Below, in pieces: positions 26,598-36,300 of a DNA stretch of 62,853 bases. Source of the stretch: Candidatus Anaerotignum merdipullorum (GTDB lineage Bacteria; Bacillota; Clostridia; Lachnospirales; Anaerotignaceae); NCBI GenBank assembly GCA_019115165.1, contig DXEB01000015.1:1-62853 (forward strand). Direction: 5' to 3'. The position numbers were made by a program, and so were the translations under genes. Position 1 is the first letter of the stretch. Each line of letters opens with the position of its first letter. The notes under the pieces are model-generated. The model searched no databases, had not been told where the DNA came from, and worked only from the letters and a program-made list of their open reading frames with translations.

Positions 26598-26627
26598 TTG
26601 ACAAGATTACTTACCTTAGTATATAAT
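26598..26627 (+). promoter_or_regulatory. Promoter of greA-lysS
   Basis: TTGACA (26598-26603) and TATAAT (26622-26627) with an 18-bp spacer; both hexamers are perfect. Confidence 0.85.
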
Positions 26628-26643
26628 TTATCAATGAATTTTC

Positions 26644-26689
26644 GGAGGGTGTAGCTGTAACCCTCCATTTTCCTTGTAAAATCAAGGAA
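26644..26689 (+). promoter_or_regulatory. Two tandem leader hairpins before greA
   Basis: GGAGGGT/ACCCTCC (26644-26650 and 26660-26666) and TTCCTTG/CAAGGAA (26670-26676 and 26683-26689) are perfect 7-bp stems just after the predicted transcription start near 26634. The first stem hides a GGAGG. They may stabilise the mRNA or control early elongation; the T run after the first is short. Confidence 0.5.
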
Positions 26690-26737
26690 TTTCCGATATG
26701 AAAAAAAGAAAAAACCCGCAAGGAGATGAAAATAGCA

Positions 26738-27217
26738 ATGGCAGAAGCAAAAAAAGTGGTCATGACCTATGAAGGTTTGAAAAAAATGGAACAGGAACTG
26801 GAGGAATTGAAAACCGTCCGCAGAAAAGAAGTGGCGGAAAAGATCAAAGAAGCCAGAGGACAGGGCGATTTGTCTGAAAACGCAGAATATGATGCCGCGA
26901 AAGAAGAACAGGGCGAAATTGAAAGCCGCATTGTGCAGCTGGAAAATTTGCTGCGTAACGCGGAAGTCATTGATGAAGAACAGTTGAAAAAAGACGTTGT
27001 CAGCTTGGGTTCTAAAGTTAAGGTGCTGGATGTGGAGTTTGACGAAGAAATGGAATATACCATTGTCGGTTCTACGGAAGCAGACCCGATGAACGGCAGA
27101 ATTTCCAATGAATCCCCGCTGGGCATTGCACTGCTGGGGCAGAAAAAAGGCGCGTCTGTGATGGCGGACACTCCGGATGGAGAAGTGGAGTTCCGTATTT
27201 TGGATATTCAGAAATAA
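26738..27217 (+). CDS. greA: Transcription elongation factor GreA
   Basis: A 159-aa RNA polymerase factor that triggers transcript cleavage in backtracked complexes. The N-terminal coiled coil (about residues 8-75) carries the acidic tip and the segment [20 protein letters not shown]; the C-terminal FKBP-like domain contains [20 protein letters not shown]. Length is typical. The first ATG at 26726 overlaps the AAGGAG site, so translation should begin at 26738. lysS starts 38 bp downstream; greA-lysS is a common order in Firmicutes. Confidence 0.96.
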   Translation: MAEAKKVVMTYEGLKKMEQELEELKTVRRKEVAEKIKEARGQGDLSENAEYDAAKEEQGEIESRIVQLENLLRNAEVIDEEQLKKDVVSLGSKVKVLDVEFDEEMEYTIVGSTEADPMNGRISNESPLGIALLGQKKGASVMADTPDGEVEFRILDIQK

Positions 27218-27255
27218 TGATTTGGCGCAGATAGGCAGAAACGGAGGAAACGACA

Positions 27256-29193
27256 GTGGCAGAACAGAAGAATCAGCCGGTACAGGAAGCGGAATTGACG
27301 CAGCAGGAATTGAGCGAACAGATTAAAATCAGAAGAGAAAAGCTGGCACAGCTGCAGGCGGAAGGGAAAGATCCTTTTGCTATAACAAAGTGTGAAGTGA
27401 CGCACCATAGCGATCAGATCAAAGAACAGTTTGCACAGTTGGAGGAAAAAGATGTGGCAATTGCCGGCAGACTGATGAGCAAACGAATCATGGGGAAAGC
27501 GTCTTTTTGCAATATTCAGGACAGAAACGGCAACATTCAGTCCTATGTCAGCCGCAATGATATCGGCGATGAAGCATATGCAGCATTTAAGAAATTTGAT
27601 ATCGGTGATATGGTTGGCATCAAAGGCTTTGTATTCAAAACCAAAACCGGCGAGATTTCTGTACATGCCAAAGAAGTGACGCTGCTTGCCAAGAGTCTTC
27701 AAGTACTGCCGGAAAAATTCCATGGGCTCAAAGACCAGGAATTGCGTTATCGCCAGAGATATCTGGATTTGATTGTGAATCCGGAAGTAAGAGATACCTT
27801 TATCAAGCGTTCCCGCATCATTACGGAAATTCGCAGATTTTTGGACAGCAAAGGGTTTCTGGAAGTGGAAACACCGGTACTGCAGACCATTCCGGGCGGC
27901 GCATCTGCAAGACCGTTTATTACCCATCATAACACGCTGGATATTGACATGTATTGCCGCATTGCACTGGAGCTGCCGCTCAAGCGCCTGATTGTAGGCG
28001 GTTTTGAACGGGTATATGAAATCGGGCGTGTTTTTCGTAACGAAGGAATCTCTGTGCGGCATAATCCGGAATTTACCCTAATGGAACTGTATCAGGCATA
28101 TACGGATTATCACGGCATGATGGATATTACAGAAGAAATGTTCCGTACGGTTGCACAGAATGTATTGGGCACGACAAAGCTGCAGTACGGCGGATATGAA
28201 TTAGATTTGGGACAGCCGTTTGCCAGAAAGACTATGGTGGATGCGGTGAAGGAATTCTCCGGTGTAGATTTCGATCAGGTGGCAGATACTGTAGAAGCAA
28301 AGAAAATTGCGGATGAACATCATGTGGAATATGAAGAGCGTCATGTCAAAGGCGATATTTTGAATTTGTTCTTCGAAGAATTTGTTGAAAAGAATTTGAT
28401 TCAACCAACCTTTATCATCGATTATCCGGTGGAGATTTCTCCGTTGACCAAAAGAAAACCGGACAAGCCGGAATTTACAGAACGTTTTGAACTGTTTATT
28501 GTGGGCAGAGAATATGGAAATGCCTATTCTGAGTTGAATGACCCCATTGATCAGCGTCAGCGGTTTGAATATCAGGAGTATTTGAGAGAAGCCGGGGATG
28601 ATGAAGCCAATATGATCGATGAAGATTTCCTGACCGCATTGGAATACGGAATGCCGCCGACCGGCGGTCTGGGCGTGGGGATCGACCGATTTGTTATGTT
28701 GCTGACAGAATCGGTTTCTATCCGCGATGTGATTTTATTCCCCACGATGAAACCGTTGGATGCGCCGAAGCAGACAGAAACCAACCCGATGCCTGCCGCT
28801 TCCGCAGCGGAAAAAATCGACTTCTCCAATGTAAAGGTAGAACCTTTGTTTGAAGAATTTGTGGACTTCGATACATTTGCAAAATCCGACTTCCGAGCAG
28901 TGAAGGTAAAAGCATGTGAAGCTGTACCGAAGAGCAAAAAGCTGTTGAAATTTGTGCTGGATGACGGCAGCGGCACAGACCGCGTGATTTTGAGCGGGAT
29001 CCATGATTACTACGAACCGGAAGAATTGGTAGGCAAGACCTGCATTGCCATTACAAACCTGCCTCCTCGCAATATGATGGGTATTGATTCCTGCGGTATG
29101 CTGATTTCTGCTGTGCATGAAGTGGACGGTCACGAAGGTTTGAATTTGCTGATGGTGGATGACAGAATCCCTGCAGGTGCAAAATTATATTGA
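27256..29193 (+). CDS. lysS: Class II lysyl-tRNA synthetase with C-terminal tRNA-binding domain
   Basis: A 645-aa enzyme that charges tRNA-Lys. An N-terminal OB fold (about 70-150) precedes the class II core: motif 2 around [20 protein letters not shown] and motif 3 [13 protein letters not shown] near 475. Standard LysRS ends near residue 500. Here a linker rich in Ala and Pro is followed, at about 535-645, by an EMAP-II/Trbp111-like OB domain ([19 protein letters not shown], then [20 protein letters not shown]), the module usually found at the end of MetRS. It should increase tRNA affinity. The start is GTG at 27256 with GGAGG eight bases before it. Confidence 0.95.
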   Translation: MAEQKNQPVQEAELTQQELSEQIKIRREKLAQLQAEGKDPFAITKCEVTHHSDQIKEQFAQLEEKDVAIAGRLMSKRIMGKASFCNIQDRNGNIQSYVSRNDIGDEAYAAFKKFDIGDMVGIKGFVFKTKTGEISVHAKEVTLLAKSLQVLPEKFHGLKDQELRYRQRYLDLIVNPEVRDTFIKRSRIITEIRRFLDSKGFLEVETPVLQTIPGGASARPFITHHNTLDIDMYCRIALELPLKRLIVGGFERVYEIGRVFRNEGISVRHNPEFTLMELYQAYTDYHGMMDITEEMFRTVAQNVLGTTKLQYGGYELDLGQPFARKTMVDAVKEFSGVDFDQVADTVEAKKIADEHHVEYEERHVKGDILNLFFEEFVEKNLIQPTFIIDYPVEISPLTKRKPDKPEFTERFELFIVGREYGNAYSELNDPIDQRQRFEYQEYLREAGDDEANMIDEDFLTALEYGMPPTGGLGVGIDRFVMLLTESVSIRDVILFPTMKPLDAPKQTETNPMPAASAAEKIDFSNVKVEPLFEEFVDFDTFAKSDFRAVKVKACEAVPKSKKLLKFVLDDGSGTDRVILSGIHDYYEPEELVGKTCIAITNLPPRNMMGIDSCGMLISAVHEVDGHEGLNLLMVDDRIPAGAKLY

Positions 29194-29200
29194 TGATACG

Positions 29201-29246
29201 AAAAAAAGGGCATTGCTGCAACAAAAGGCAGCAGCCCTTTTTTATT
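29201..29246 (+). terminator. Intrinsic terminator of greA-lysS
   Basis: AAAAAAAGGGC and GCCCTTTTTT flank an inner GCTGC/GCAGC stem, followed by T residues. Confidence 0.88.
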
Positions 29247-29331
29247 TGTCTAAAACATACTGTGTCAAACACTTCCTCCTTTGGACAGTGGTTTGCTGTT
29301 TTTCTAAAGCAGAGAAGTGCATGTACTATGG

Positions 29332-30063
29332 TTAAGTATTCCGCAAAGCAAAGAGGGAATCTGATAGCAGCAAGACATGGTGTCTTTTTATTTGAGCAAT
29401 GTCTGCTTTGGTAAATTGCAGCATATGCACCAGAAATGCTTTGTCCTCTAGAGGGGACCGGGAAAAAACAGCTTTATATGTTGTTGGTACCAAATAGGAA
29501 CTGGAAATTCCTAAGACCAAACCATGGGAAAGTCCATTGTTTTTCAAGGAATTTACCGCAAGAATGAAGGCTTTTTCCGAAGCGTTGGTTTGATTATCAA
29601 AAATGAAATTGGTATATAAATCAGAAAAAGTAACGGTACCATGATAATAATACTGACAGCGATACAGATTGTCATAGCTGTCAACATGATTAAAAAATTC
29701 GGCGGTATAGTCCGCCTTCTCGGAGGAAGGCAAATGGATCTTTATGACAGAGTTCAGCAAACTGCCGCTTGTATTCTCCAAATGATACATATAGTATATG
29801 CCTGGTTGTGAAAAAAATCCTTTTGAAATAAAAATGTTCTGGGGTGATGGTTCTGGGCAGTCGATCAGTTGGTTGACGGATACCTGCAATGCACCGGCAA
29901 TATCAAACAGTGTATCAATATCAAGCCCCACTAGACCGGCTTCGTATTTGGAAACGGTGGATTTGCTTTTATGGATGGCATCTGCCAAGTCGTCAATGGT
30001 AAGCCCCAAAATCTTTCGGTAGAAGCGAATTCTGGAACCAAGATGTTTTGTAATATGACTCAT
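29332..30063 (-). CDS. XRE-family transcriptional regulator with large C-terminal domain
   Basis: A 243-aa regulator. Residues 6-62 are an XRE helix-turn-helix (LGSRIRFYRKILGLTIDDLA, KSKSTVSKYEAGLVGLDIDT). The remaining 180 residues are not recognised; they include aromatic-rich segments (SQPGIYYMYHLENTSG) and may sense a ligand. The ATG at 30063 follows GAAGGTG. It faces away from the ornithine-cyclodeaminase-family gene across a gap containing a perfect 17-bp palindrome, so it probably regulates that gene and the BrnQ carrier behind it. Confidence 0.85.
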   Translation of the reverse strand: MSHITKHLGSRIRFYRKILGLTIDDLADAIHKSKSTVSKYEAGLVGLDIDTLFDIAGALQVSVNQLIDCPEPSPQNIFISKGFFSQPGIYYMYHLENTSGSLLNSVIKIHLPSSEKADYTAEFFNHVDSYDNLYRCQYYYHGTVTFSDLYTNFIFDNQTNASEKAFILAVNSLKNNGLSHGLVLGISSSYLVPTTYKAVFSRSPLEDKAFLVHMLQFTKADIAQIKRHHVLLLSDSLFALRNT

Positions 30064-30262
30064 GAAAGCACCTTCTTTCTGCAATCTAGAAGAGAAGAAT
30101 TCTGTTTTTTTTGATTATATACGATGTTCGGCTGGAAATACAATCAAAAGTTGCTTAAAATGGTTGTTTTTTTTGAAATTAGGCGGAATTCCTCCAATAG
30201 AAATGAAATGTATTTTTTTACGTACAATAAGATGGCGTTTGCTGAAACAAAAGACTGAATTT

Positions 30263-30279
30263 GTTGCATCTGATGCAAC
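30263..30279. promoter_or_regulatory. Perfect palindrome, candidate XRE operator
   Basis: GTTGCATCTGATGCAAC is an 8-1-8 perfect palindrome. It ends 9 bp before the -35 element of the downstream gene, a position typical of activator sites. Nothing else is seen in the AT-rich remainder of 30064-30411. Confidence 0.65.
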
Positions 30280-30288
30280 TTGGCTGCT

Positions 30289-30317
30289 TTGACGAGAAGT
30301 TTGGATTTTTCTATAAT
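30289..30317 (+). promoter_or_regulatory. Promoter of the ornithine cyclodeaminase-family gene
   Basis: TTGACG (30289-30294), 17-bp spacer, TATAAT (30312-30317). Confidence 0.8.
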
Positions 30318-30411
30318 GGGTTCAGCAAGGATGGGAATGAACCGGTACAATCTCAGATGCATTTCAAAAAAAGGTAAACGCATATCCATGATTTTTTAAG
30401 GAGGGATTTTT

Positions 30412-31440
30412 GTGCTGCAAGGGATGGAATACAGAGAATGGATCAACAGTAAATTGAGAATCAATCAGGAACTGCTGTACTTGACGCGCCAAGATGTATT
30501 GGATCTGCACTTGACAGACGATGAAATTACGGAAATGACAAAAGAAGGCATGATCGCTTATAGCACCGGAAACGCGGAAATGCCGGCAAAAATCGGCATT
30601 CATCCACTGAAAGACACATTGATGCATGCAATGCCAGCGAATATGAAAACACTGTCCTCTGCGGGAATCAAATGGGGATGCTGTTTCCCGGAGAATATGC
30701 CTCGGTTTGGTTATACGCAAACAACCTGTACCCTGATCTTGAATGATTATCAGTCGGGAACTGCCATTTCTTTTATGGATGCGGATTATATTACGCGAGT
30801 GAGAACAGCGGCGGTGGCGTTGCTGAGTTGTCAGAAATTTGCGCGTCAGGATTTCAAAACCATGGGGATGATCGGCTGTGGTGTACAGGGGAAGCAGCAG
30901 GTAGCAATGGTAGCAAGAGCATATCCGCAAATCGAAAAAATTTATCTGTACGATCGTTTTGAATCTGCGCAGGATGCACTCATTGCGGAATGTCAGCCGT
31001 ATACAAAAGCAGAATTTGTGAAGTCGGATTGGGAAGAATTGGCAAGAAACAGTGATGTGATTTTTTCTGCAGCCTATATTCCAGCGGTTCCCAATCCACA
31101 GATTAAAGATGAATGGCTGCCCAAAAAGGGACAGACGATCATTGCCAGCGATTGCCATACCCATTATGAAGATGTTTCGATCAAGGCTGCGGATAAATAC
31201 TATGTAGACAGTATTGAAGAGCATGAGCTTTTTGTGACGTATGGAATGTATCCATGGGGACTTCCGAAAATCACAGGAGAAACGGGTGCGGCTTTAGCAG
31301 GGATGGTGCCCGGTCGAGAACGTGCAGATGAATTTATCTTTGTCAACAATGTTGGTATGGCAGTAGAAGATATTGTTGTGGCACGTAAGATTTTTGATAC
31401 GGCATTGGAAAGAGGAATTGGAACGAAAATGCCGTTGTAA
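30412..31440 (+). CDS. Ornithine cyclodeaminase/mu-crystallin-family enzyme
   Basis: A 342-aa NAD(P)-dependent enzyme. Conserved segments are MPAKIGIHP near residue 60, the catalytic-region strand ISFMDADYITRVRTAAVALL, and the Rossmann loop MGMIGCGVQGKQQ near 160. The family includes ornithine and lysine cyclodeaminases, alanine dehydrogenases, ketimine reductases and 2,3-diaminopropionate-forming enzymes, so the reaction (removal of an amino group or imine reduction on an amino acid) is known only in outline. The GTG at 30412 has AAGGAGGG six bases before it. A BrnQ gene follows by 191 bp, suggesting an imported amino acid substrate. Confidence 0.9.
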   Translation: MLQGMEYREWINSKLRINQELLYLTRQDVLDLHLTDDEITEMTKEGMIAYSTGNAEMPAKIGIHPLKDTLMHAMPANMKTLSSAGIKWGCCFPENMPRFGYTQTTCTLILNDYQSGTAISFMDADYITRVRTAAVALLSCQKFARQDFKTMGMIGCGVQGKQQVAMVARAYPQIEKIYLYDRFESAQDALIAECQPYTKAEFVKSDWEELARNSDVIFSAAYIPAVPNPQIKDEWLPKKGQTIIASDCHTHYEDVSIKAADKYYVDSIEEHELFVTYGMYPWGLPKITGETGAALAGMVPGRERADEFIFVNNVGMAVEDIVVARKIFDTALERGIGTKMPL

Positions 31441-31631
31441 TTTCGCAAAGGAAGAGGCGGGCAGTTTTCTTCTCATTCTCAAGCAAGGAATAAGGGATCT
31501 TGGTAGGAACGGTTTCTGGTTCAAAGATGCTGTGCAAGCGGGAAACGGCAGATTGGGAAAGAGAGGCAGAAAGAGCCTGCCTCTTGCCTTTGGAATGGTG
31601 AAAAAGAGAAAAGAAGAAAGGGTGAGAGACA

Positions 31632-32915
31632 GTGAAGGACAGAAAAATCATAAAAGACAGCATGACCATTGGTCTTGCCCTTTTTGCGATGTTTTTTGGT
31701 GCAGGCAGCTTAATTTTTCCGCCGTACCTTGGCTTGGAATCTGGTACAAGCTGGTTTTTAGGATTTTTATGCTTCATTATCGCCGACATTGGTCTTGCCT
31801 TTGTGACGATTGTTGCAATGGTTCACGGGGACGGCAGTGTTTCGGGGATTACAGGCGTGGTAGGGAAGATACCAGCACACATTATCAATACGGCGGCGAT
31901 TGTCTGTATCGGTCCATTTTTAGCAATTCCAAGAACAGCCGCTACGACCTATGAAATGACAGTTGTTCCCCTGTTGCCGGATGCGGGAATCTTAATTGTC
32001 TCCATTGTCTTTTTTGGGTTAACATGGCTGTTTACGATCCGTGCTTCCAAAGTCATTGATATTCTGGGCAATGTTTTGACACCAGCATTGTTTCTTTGTT
32101 TGGTTGTTTTGATTGGTGCGGGCATCATCTGGCCGGTTGGAGAGATAGGCGCGCCGGCAGTAGAGAATGTTGTGAAAGAAGGGGTCTTAAATGGTTATCA
32201 GGCAATGGATGTACTGGCTGCGTTGGGCTTTGCCATTATGATCATTCAGGTAACCAAACAAAAAGGCTATACAGAGCCAAAGGCTGCAACAAAGGTCATA
32301 ACGCTTTCCTGCCTTTTGTCTGGAGTCGTATTGTTTCTGGTATATTGTGGGTTAACGTACTTAGGTGCAACCGTTTCTTCGGTATATGAGCTGGCACAAG
32401 TGAATCAGGCAAGCTTGATTGTAGAAATTACCGAAGATATTTTGGGATTTAAGGGTGTTGTGATTTTGGGGATCGTTGTAGGATTGGCGTGTTTGACAAC
32501 GGCGATTGGTCTGACTTCCGCTTCCGCACAATATTTCAATGGGCTAACAGGCGGCAAATGGAAGTATGAAAGCGTTGTGACGATCATTATTCTATTCAGC
32601 CTGATTGTATCCAATTTAGGGCTGTCCGCAATCATCCGTATTGCGACTCCGGTATTGAGTGTGGTATATCCTACAGTGGTAACCTTGATTTGCCTTTCGT
32701 TTTTCAAAAAGAAGATCCGAAATGTCAATCTTTATAAAGGCGCGGCAGCTGTGTCGTTTGCGATTAGCTTCTTGACGGTGCTCAGTACCTATGGTATTGC
32801 GGTGCCCGTCATCAATGAGCTTCCATTCGCAGAATATGGATTTAACTGGTTGATTCCGACAGTCTTGGGCGGATGTATCGGGAACTGTATCAAATCAAGA
32901 AAACAGATGTCCTAA
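31632..32915 (+). CDS. brnQ: BrnQ-type branched-chain amino acid carrier (second copy)
   Basis: A 427-aa LIVCS-family symporter with about twelve hydrophobic segments. FFGAGSLIFPPYLG near residue 20 is the family signature, matching the copy at 9377. It starts with GTG at 31632, with AAAGGGTG upstream. The tail GGCIGNCIKSRKQMS is intact, unlike the first copy. Sequence similarity over the whole length suggests paralogues that each serve one catabolic cassette. This one is probably co-regulated with the ornithine-cyclodeaminase-family enzyme. Confidence 0.93.
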   Translation: MKDRKIIKDSMTIGLALFAMFFGAGSLIFPPYLGLESGTSWFLGFLCFIIADIGLAFVTIVAMVHGDGSVSGITGVVGKIPAHIINTAAIVCIGPFLAIPRTAATTYEMTVVPLLPDAGILIVSIVFFGLTWLFTIRASKVIDILGNVLTPALFLCLVVLIGAGIIWPVGEIGAPAVENVVKEGVLNGYQAMDVLAALGFAIMIIQVTKQKGYTEPKAATKVITLSCLLSGVVLFLVYCGLTYLGATVSSVYELAQVNQASLIVEITEDILGFKGVVILGIVVGLACLTTAIGLTSASAQYFNGLTGGKWKYESVVTIIILFSLIVSNLGLSAIIRIATPVLSVVYPTVVTLICLSFFKKKIRNVNLYKGAAAVSFAISFLTVLSTYGIAVPVINELPFAEYGFNWLIPTVLGGCIGNCIKSRKQMS

Positions 32916-33116
32916 TGGAATCGGACAGCAGATGTAAGCAAAACATTGGAAAATGCATGGAGAACAGGAGGAAAGAGGCTATTGCAAAACGGCTGTAGTC
33001 TCTTTCGTTTCTTTTTTATATACATTTTAGACATAAGAGAAGCATCTAAGTCATTTCATACATAAATGGATGGCTGAAAAGATAGAGCGCAGAAAAAAGG
33101 GTTGACAAATGAGATA

Positions 33117-33145
33117 TTGACAAGAAACGGATAATTTTGTATACT
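33117..33145 (+). promoter_or_regulatory. Promoter of the giant SLH protein
   Basis: TTGACA (33117-33122), 17-bp spacer, TATACT (33140-33145). The -10 overlaps a CTAAC half-site, so a bound regulator could block the promoter. A GCCCC/GGGGC hairpin follows near 33169-33187. Confidence 0.8.
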
Positions 33146-33202
33146 AACGCTAATGATAGATAAATAAATGCCCCGGAGAGCGGGGCAGTTCTATTGCTGA
33201 AT

Positions 33203-33299
33203 AGTTAGTCAATGCTAACTCTGTAGTAGAAAAGATTACTGGAGGTGATGTGGAAGCGATTCCAAAAGGGAAACTATCTATTGGTTAGCTTATACTAAC
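33203..33299. promoter_or_regulatory. Repeated GTTAG-N6-CTAAC operator sites
   Basis: AGTTAGTCAATGCTAACT (33203-33220) and GTTAGCTTATACTAAC (33284-33299) are perfect dyads with the same arms and six-base spacers. A third half-site TATACTAAC overlaps the -10 at 33140. The arms recall the inner half-sites of DtxR/IdeR boxes, but the spacing differs, so the regulator is unassigned. Confidence 0.6.
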
Positions 33300-33361
33300 T
33301 ATTTATACATTACAAATGTAAATCGTGGAAAAAGAATTTGTCAATGCCAAAGGAGGAGAAG

Positions 33362-36300
33362 ATGAAGAGACTATCTCAAACATTACTCAGTTCTATGCTG
33401 TCTCTTAGTCTAGTATCTGGAATGGTTCCGGTTGCAATGGCAGCAGAAACAGATATCGACAGTCACTGGGCTAAGGAGGCTTTGCAGACATTTATTGCAC
33501 AAGGGCATCTGTATGGAAGCGGCGGAGGAATTTATCGTCCTGACAATGCAATGACACGAGCAGAATTTGCGGCTATCATCAATAGAGTAATGGGATTTGA
33601 AACACAGAGCAGCAAGATAGCACAATATACTGATGTGTCTGCGGATGCATGGTATTATGCAGATATGGCAAAGGCTCTGGCTGCGGGCTATCTGTCCGGA
33701 ACCTCTGCTACTACACTGTCTCCAAATGATTTTGTGACCAGAGAACAGGCGTTTACCATGATTGCCCGTTTGTTGGAACGGAAAGGCGGAGATGTTACCA
33801 TTTTGGATGGCTATGCAGATGGTGCATTGGTATCACTGTATGCAAGAAGCTCAGTCAGTGCCATGGTGGAGGAAGGCTATGTGGTAGGAACGGACAATCG
33901 GTTGTTACCGTTGGAGCCTTTGACACGTGCACAGGGTATTACCGTTCTCTACAACATCACCAAGGGATTAAAAGATATTCCTGGTAAGCCTGTGCAGAAA
34001 GAGACAGACAAGACGGAACAAAATGATACCATAGGGAATCATTCCAGCGGATCTGGTAGCTCTGGCGGCTCCGGTAGCTCTGGCGGCTCCGGTGGCTCTG
34101 GCGGTTCCGGTAGCTCTGGAGGCTCCGGTGGCTCTGGCGGCTCCGGTGGCTCTGGCGGCTCCGGTGGCTCTGGTGGATCCGGCAGTGGTACGACCAGTCA
34201 GCAGTTTGTGGATGCAGCGCAGTCAGATGATGTTTTGCAGTTGGATCTAGGCAGTTGGCTGCCGCTGGTATTCCAGGCTGGATATACCATGCATGATGTT
34301 ACGGTTACTGTGGACGGTGTGGATGTGACATCGCAAGTAACGCCCGTAACCGATGACGGTGGAATTGCAAAGCTGCCGCTGCTGGATACACCGCAGACGG
34401 TAAAAATCAGCAAAGACGGGAAGACACAGACGGTTACGGTTGGTACGCGTTCAGAGCAGTCGGCAGTCTATACTGGGAATACATATCTGCCGGATTATAT
34501 TATGACCCATGGAGCCGTTCCAGTATGGGAGTACCATGCGACCCATTATGATGATGCCGGTAACGTGCGGGTGTCTCCTGCAAAAACCACCTTTGCACTG
34601 ACGGAATCGAAAGAAATACAACCGGCGTTTTCTCCCGATGCGATTTTAGATGATACGGATCCTTGGAATATCAAAGGAAATGCAGAGATTTATTTCTACT
34701 ATCGTACGGATGCGGAAAAAGCATGGTTTGACAATATTGCGGCAACCGGTGCATTGGCATTGGTTTCTTACGACGAAAGCAAAGACACGCTGAACGACGC
34801 GCTGAATTATAGCATAGAAAGCGGTATGACATATGAAGGTCAAACAGTTGGAAAATTGACAATACCGCTGGGACAAACGAATTTTTACAGCAATGGACGG
34901 TATTATGTCCGCGTAACATCCGGTGATACAGCGCAGTTGGTGCCGATTCATGTGGTGAATATCACAGCGCCGGAATTAGAACTGAAAGAAACCGCTGTTT
35001 CTGGCAAAAATCTGCACTTTACTGTGAAGCATATGACATATGGTATTACCGTGCCTATTGAAACCGTAACGTTGACGGATCCGACAGGAGAAACCCGTGA
35101 ACTTCGGAAAATAGACGACTGGTATTTGTTGGGAGATACCTTTGTGCTCTATAATGACGTTCATGCGGAGAACGGGCGAAATCATCTGCCATATAACGGA
35201 AATTACACCATTACACTGTATTCCAATGGGTTCCAAACAGTAAGCAAGACATTTGCAGTTAGCGGTGGTGCAGATGTGGCGACGGGAGCTACCAAGGCGA
35301 TGAGAATGGCAAGAGGGAGTTCTTATGATGCGGTTACACATGCAACCGGTTCCGGTGGTTCGTCGGGCGGAAGTGTAAATATGACGGCGGATTTGCTATT
35401 TGACAGCGATTTGGTTGCAAATGCAATGATTTTAGAACGGTTGCAGAAAGAGACAGCAGACGTTACAGCTGTATTGGATTACTGGTACAGCGTGGGTTAT
35501 GATTCTGTATTCCAGAAAGGTGCTGCTAAATATTATACATGGACGGGTTATCTGAATGCAGTCAATGATGCAAAAGTAAGCGGAGCTCTTTGGGCACCTT
35601 TTGAACATTATATGGAAAGCGGAGAGGTAACATTGAATCGCCCTCATGCAGTGAAAGAAGTGTTAGAGGATGGTTTGCTGGGCGATGTACAATACAGCGG
35701 TTCTTACGGTCGTCTGGAAGCGCCGGCTTTTGTGATTACACAAAATGAACAGGGTAAGGATGTTGTGCTGAACTGCGGTGATACAGCATATTTGGAACAG
35801 ATTACAGAAATCTATCTGGACGGGGATTGGAGACCAATGAAGCAAGATTTGTATACCGTGGATGCCGAGGCAGGTACGCTGACGATGAAGCAGAGCGCAT
35901 TTACCTATGGAGAAGAAACAACGCTGCTGATAGATGCGACGGGGTATAGAAGCAATGAAGTGATATTCACATACGGAAAGACGAGTGAAGGAGAATTGTT
36001 CTTAGCTCCGGCGATCGCTGGATTTACGTTGACCAAAGATGCAAATCCGATCTATGATGATTTTTATCGGATTACATTTCAGGGGGTTACAGGTACTTTG
36101 TTGACAGATTACCTGAATGCAATAACTAAAATCACTGTCAATGGCGAAGAATATACAAAATTGTGGCACAAAACATGGTTTTTTAACGATGAAAAGGCTT
36201 ATAAATTCGGTGTGCTGGACGGAAGCTACAATACGACCGATCATCTAAAATCTGCATTTGATTGTTTGGATATCACAACAGATATCTTTGAAGCAGATGC

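Noticed and set aside
33160-33200. GC hairpin in the surface gene leader as a possible riboswitch
   Set aside because: Only a single GCCCC/GGGGC stem is present; no c-di-GMP or other known aptamer blocks can be found.
34048-34193. Short regular repeats as a possible CRISPR array
   Set aside because: The units are contiguous in-frame Gly/Ser codons without spacers, inside a coding region.
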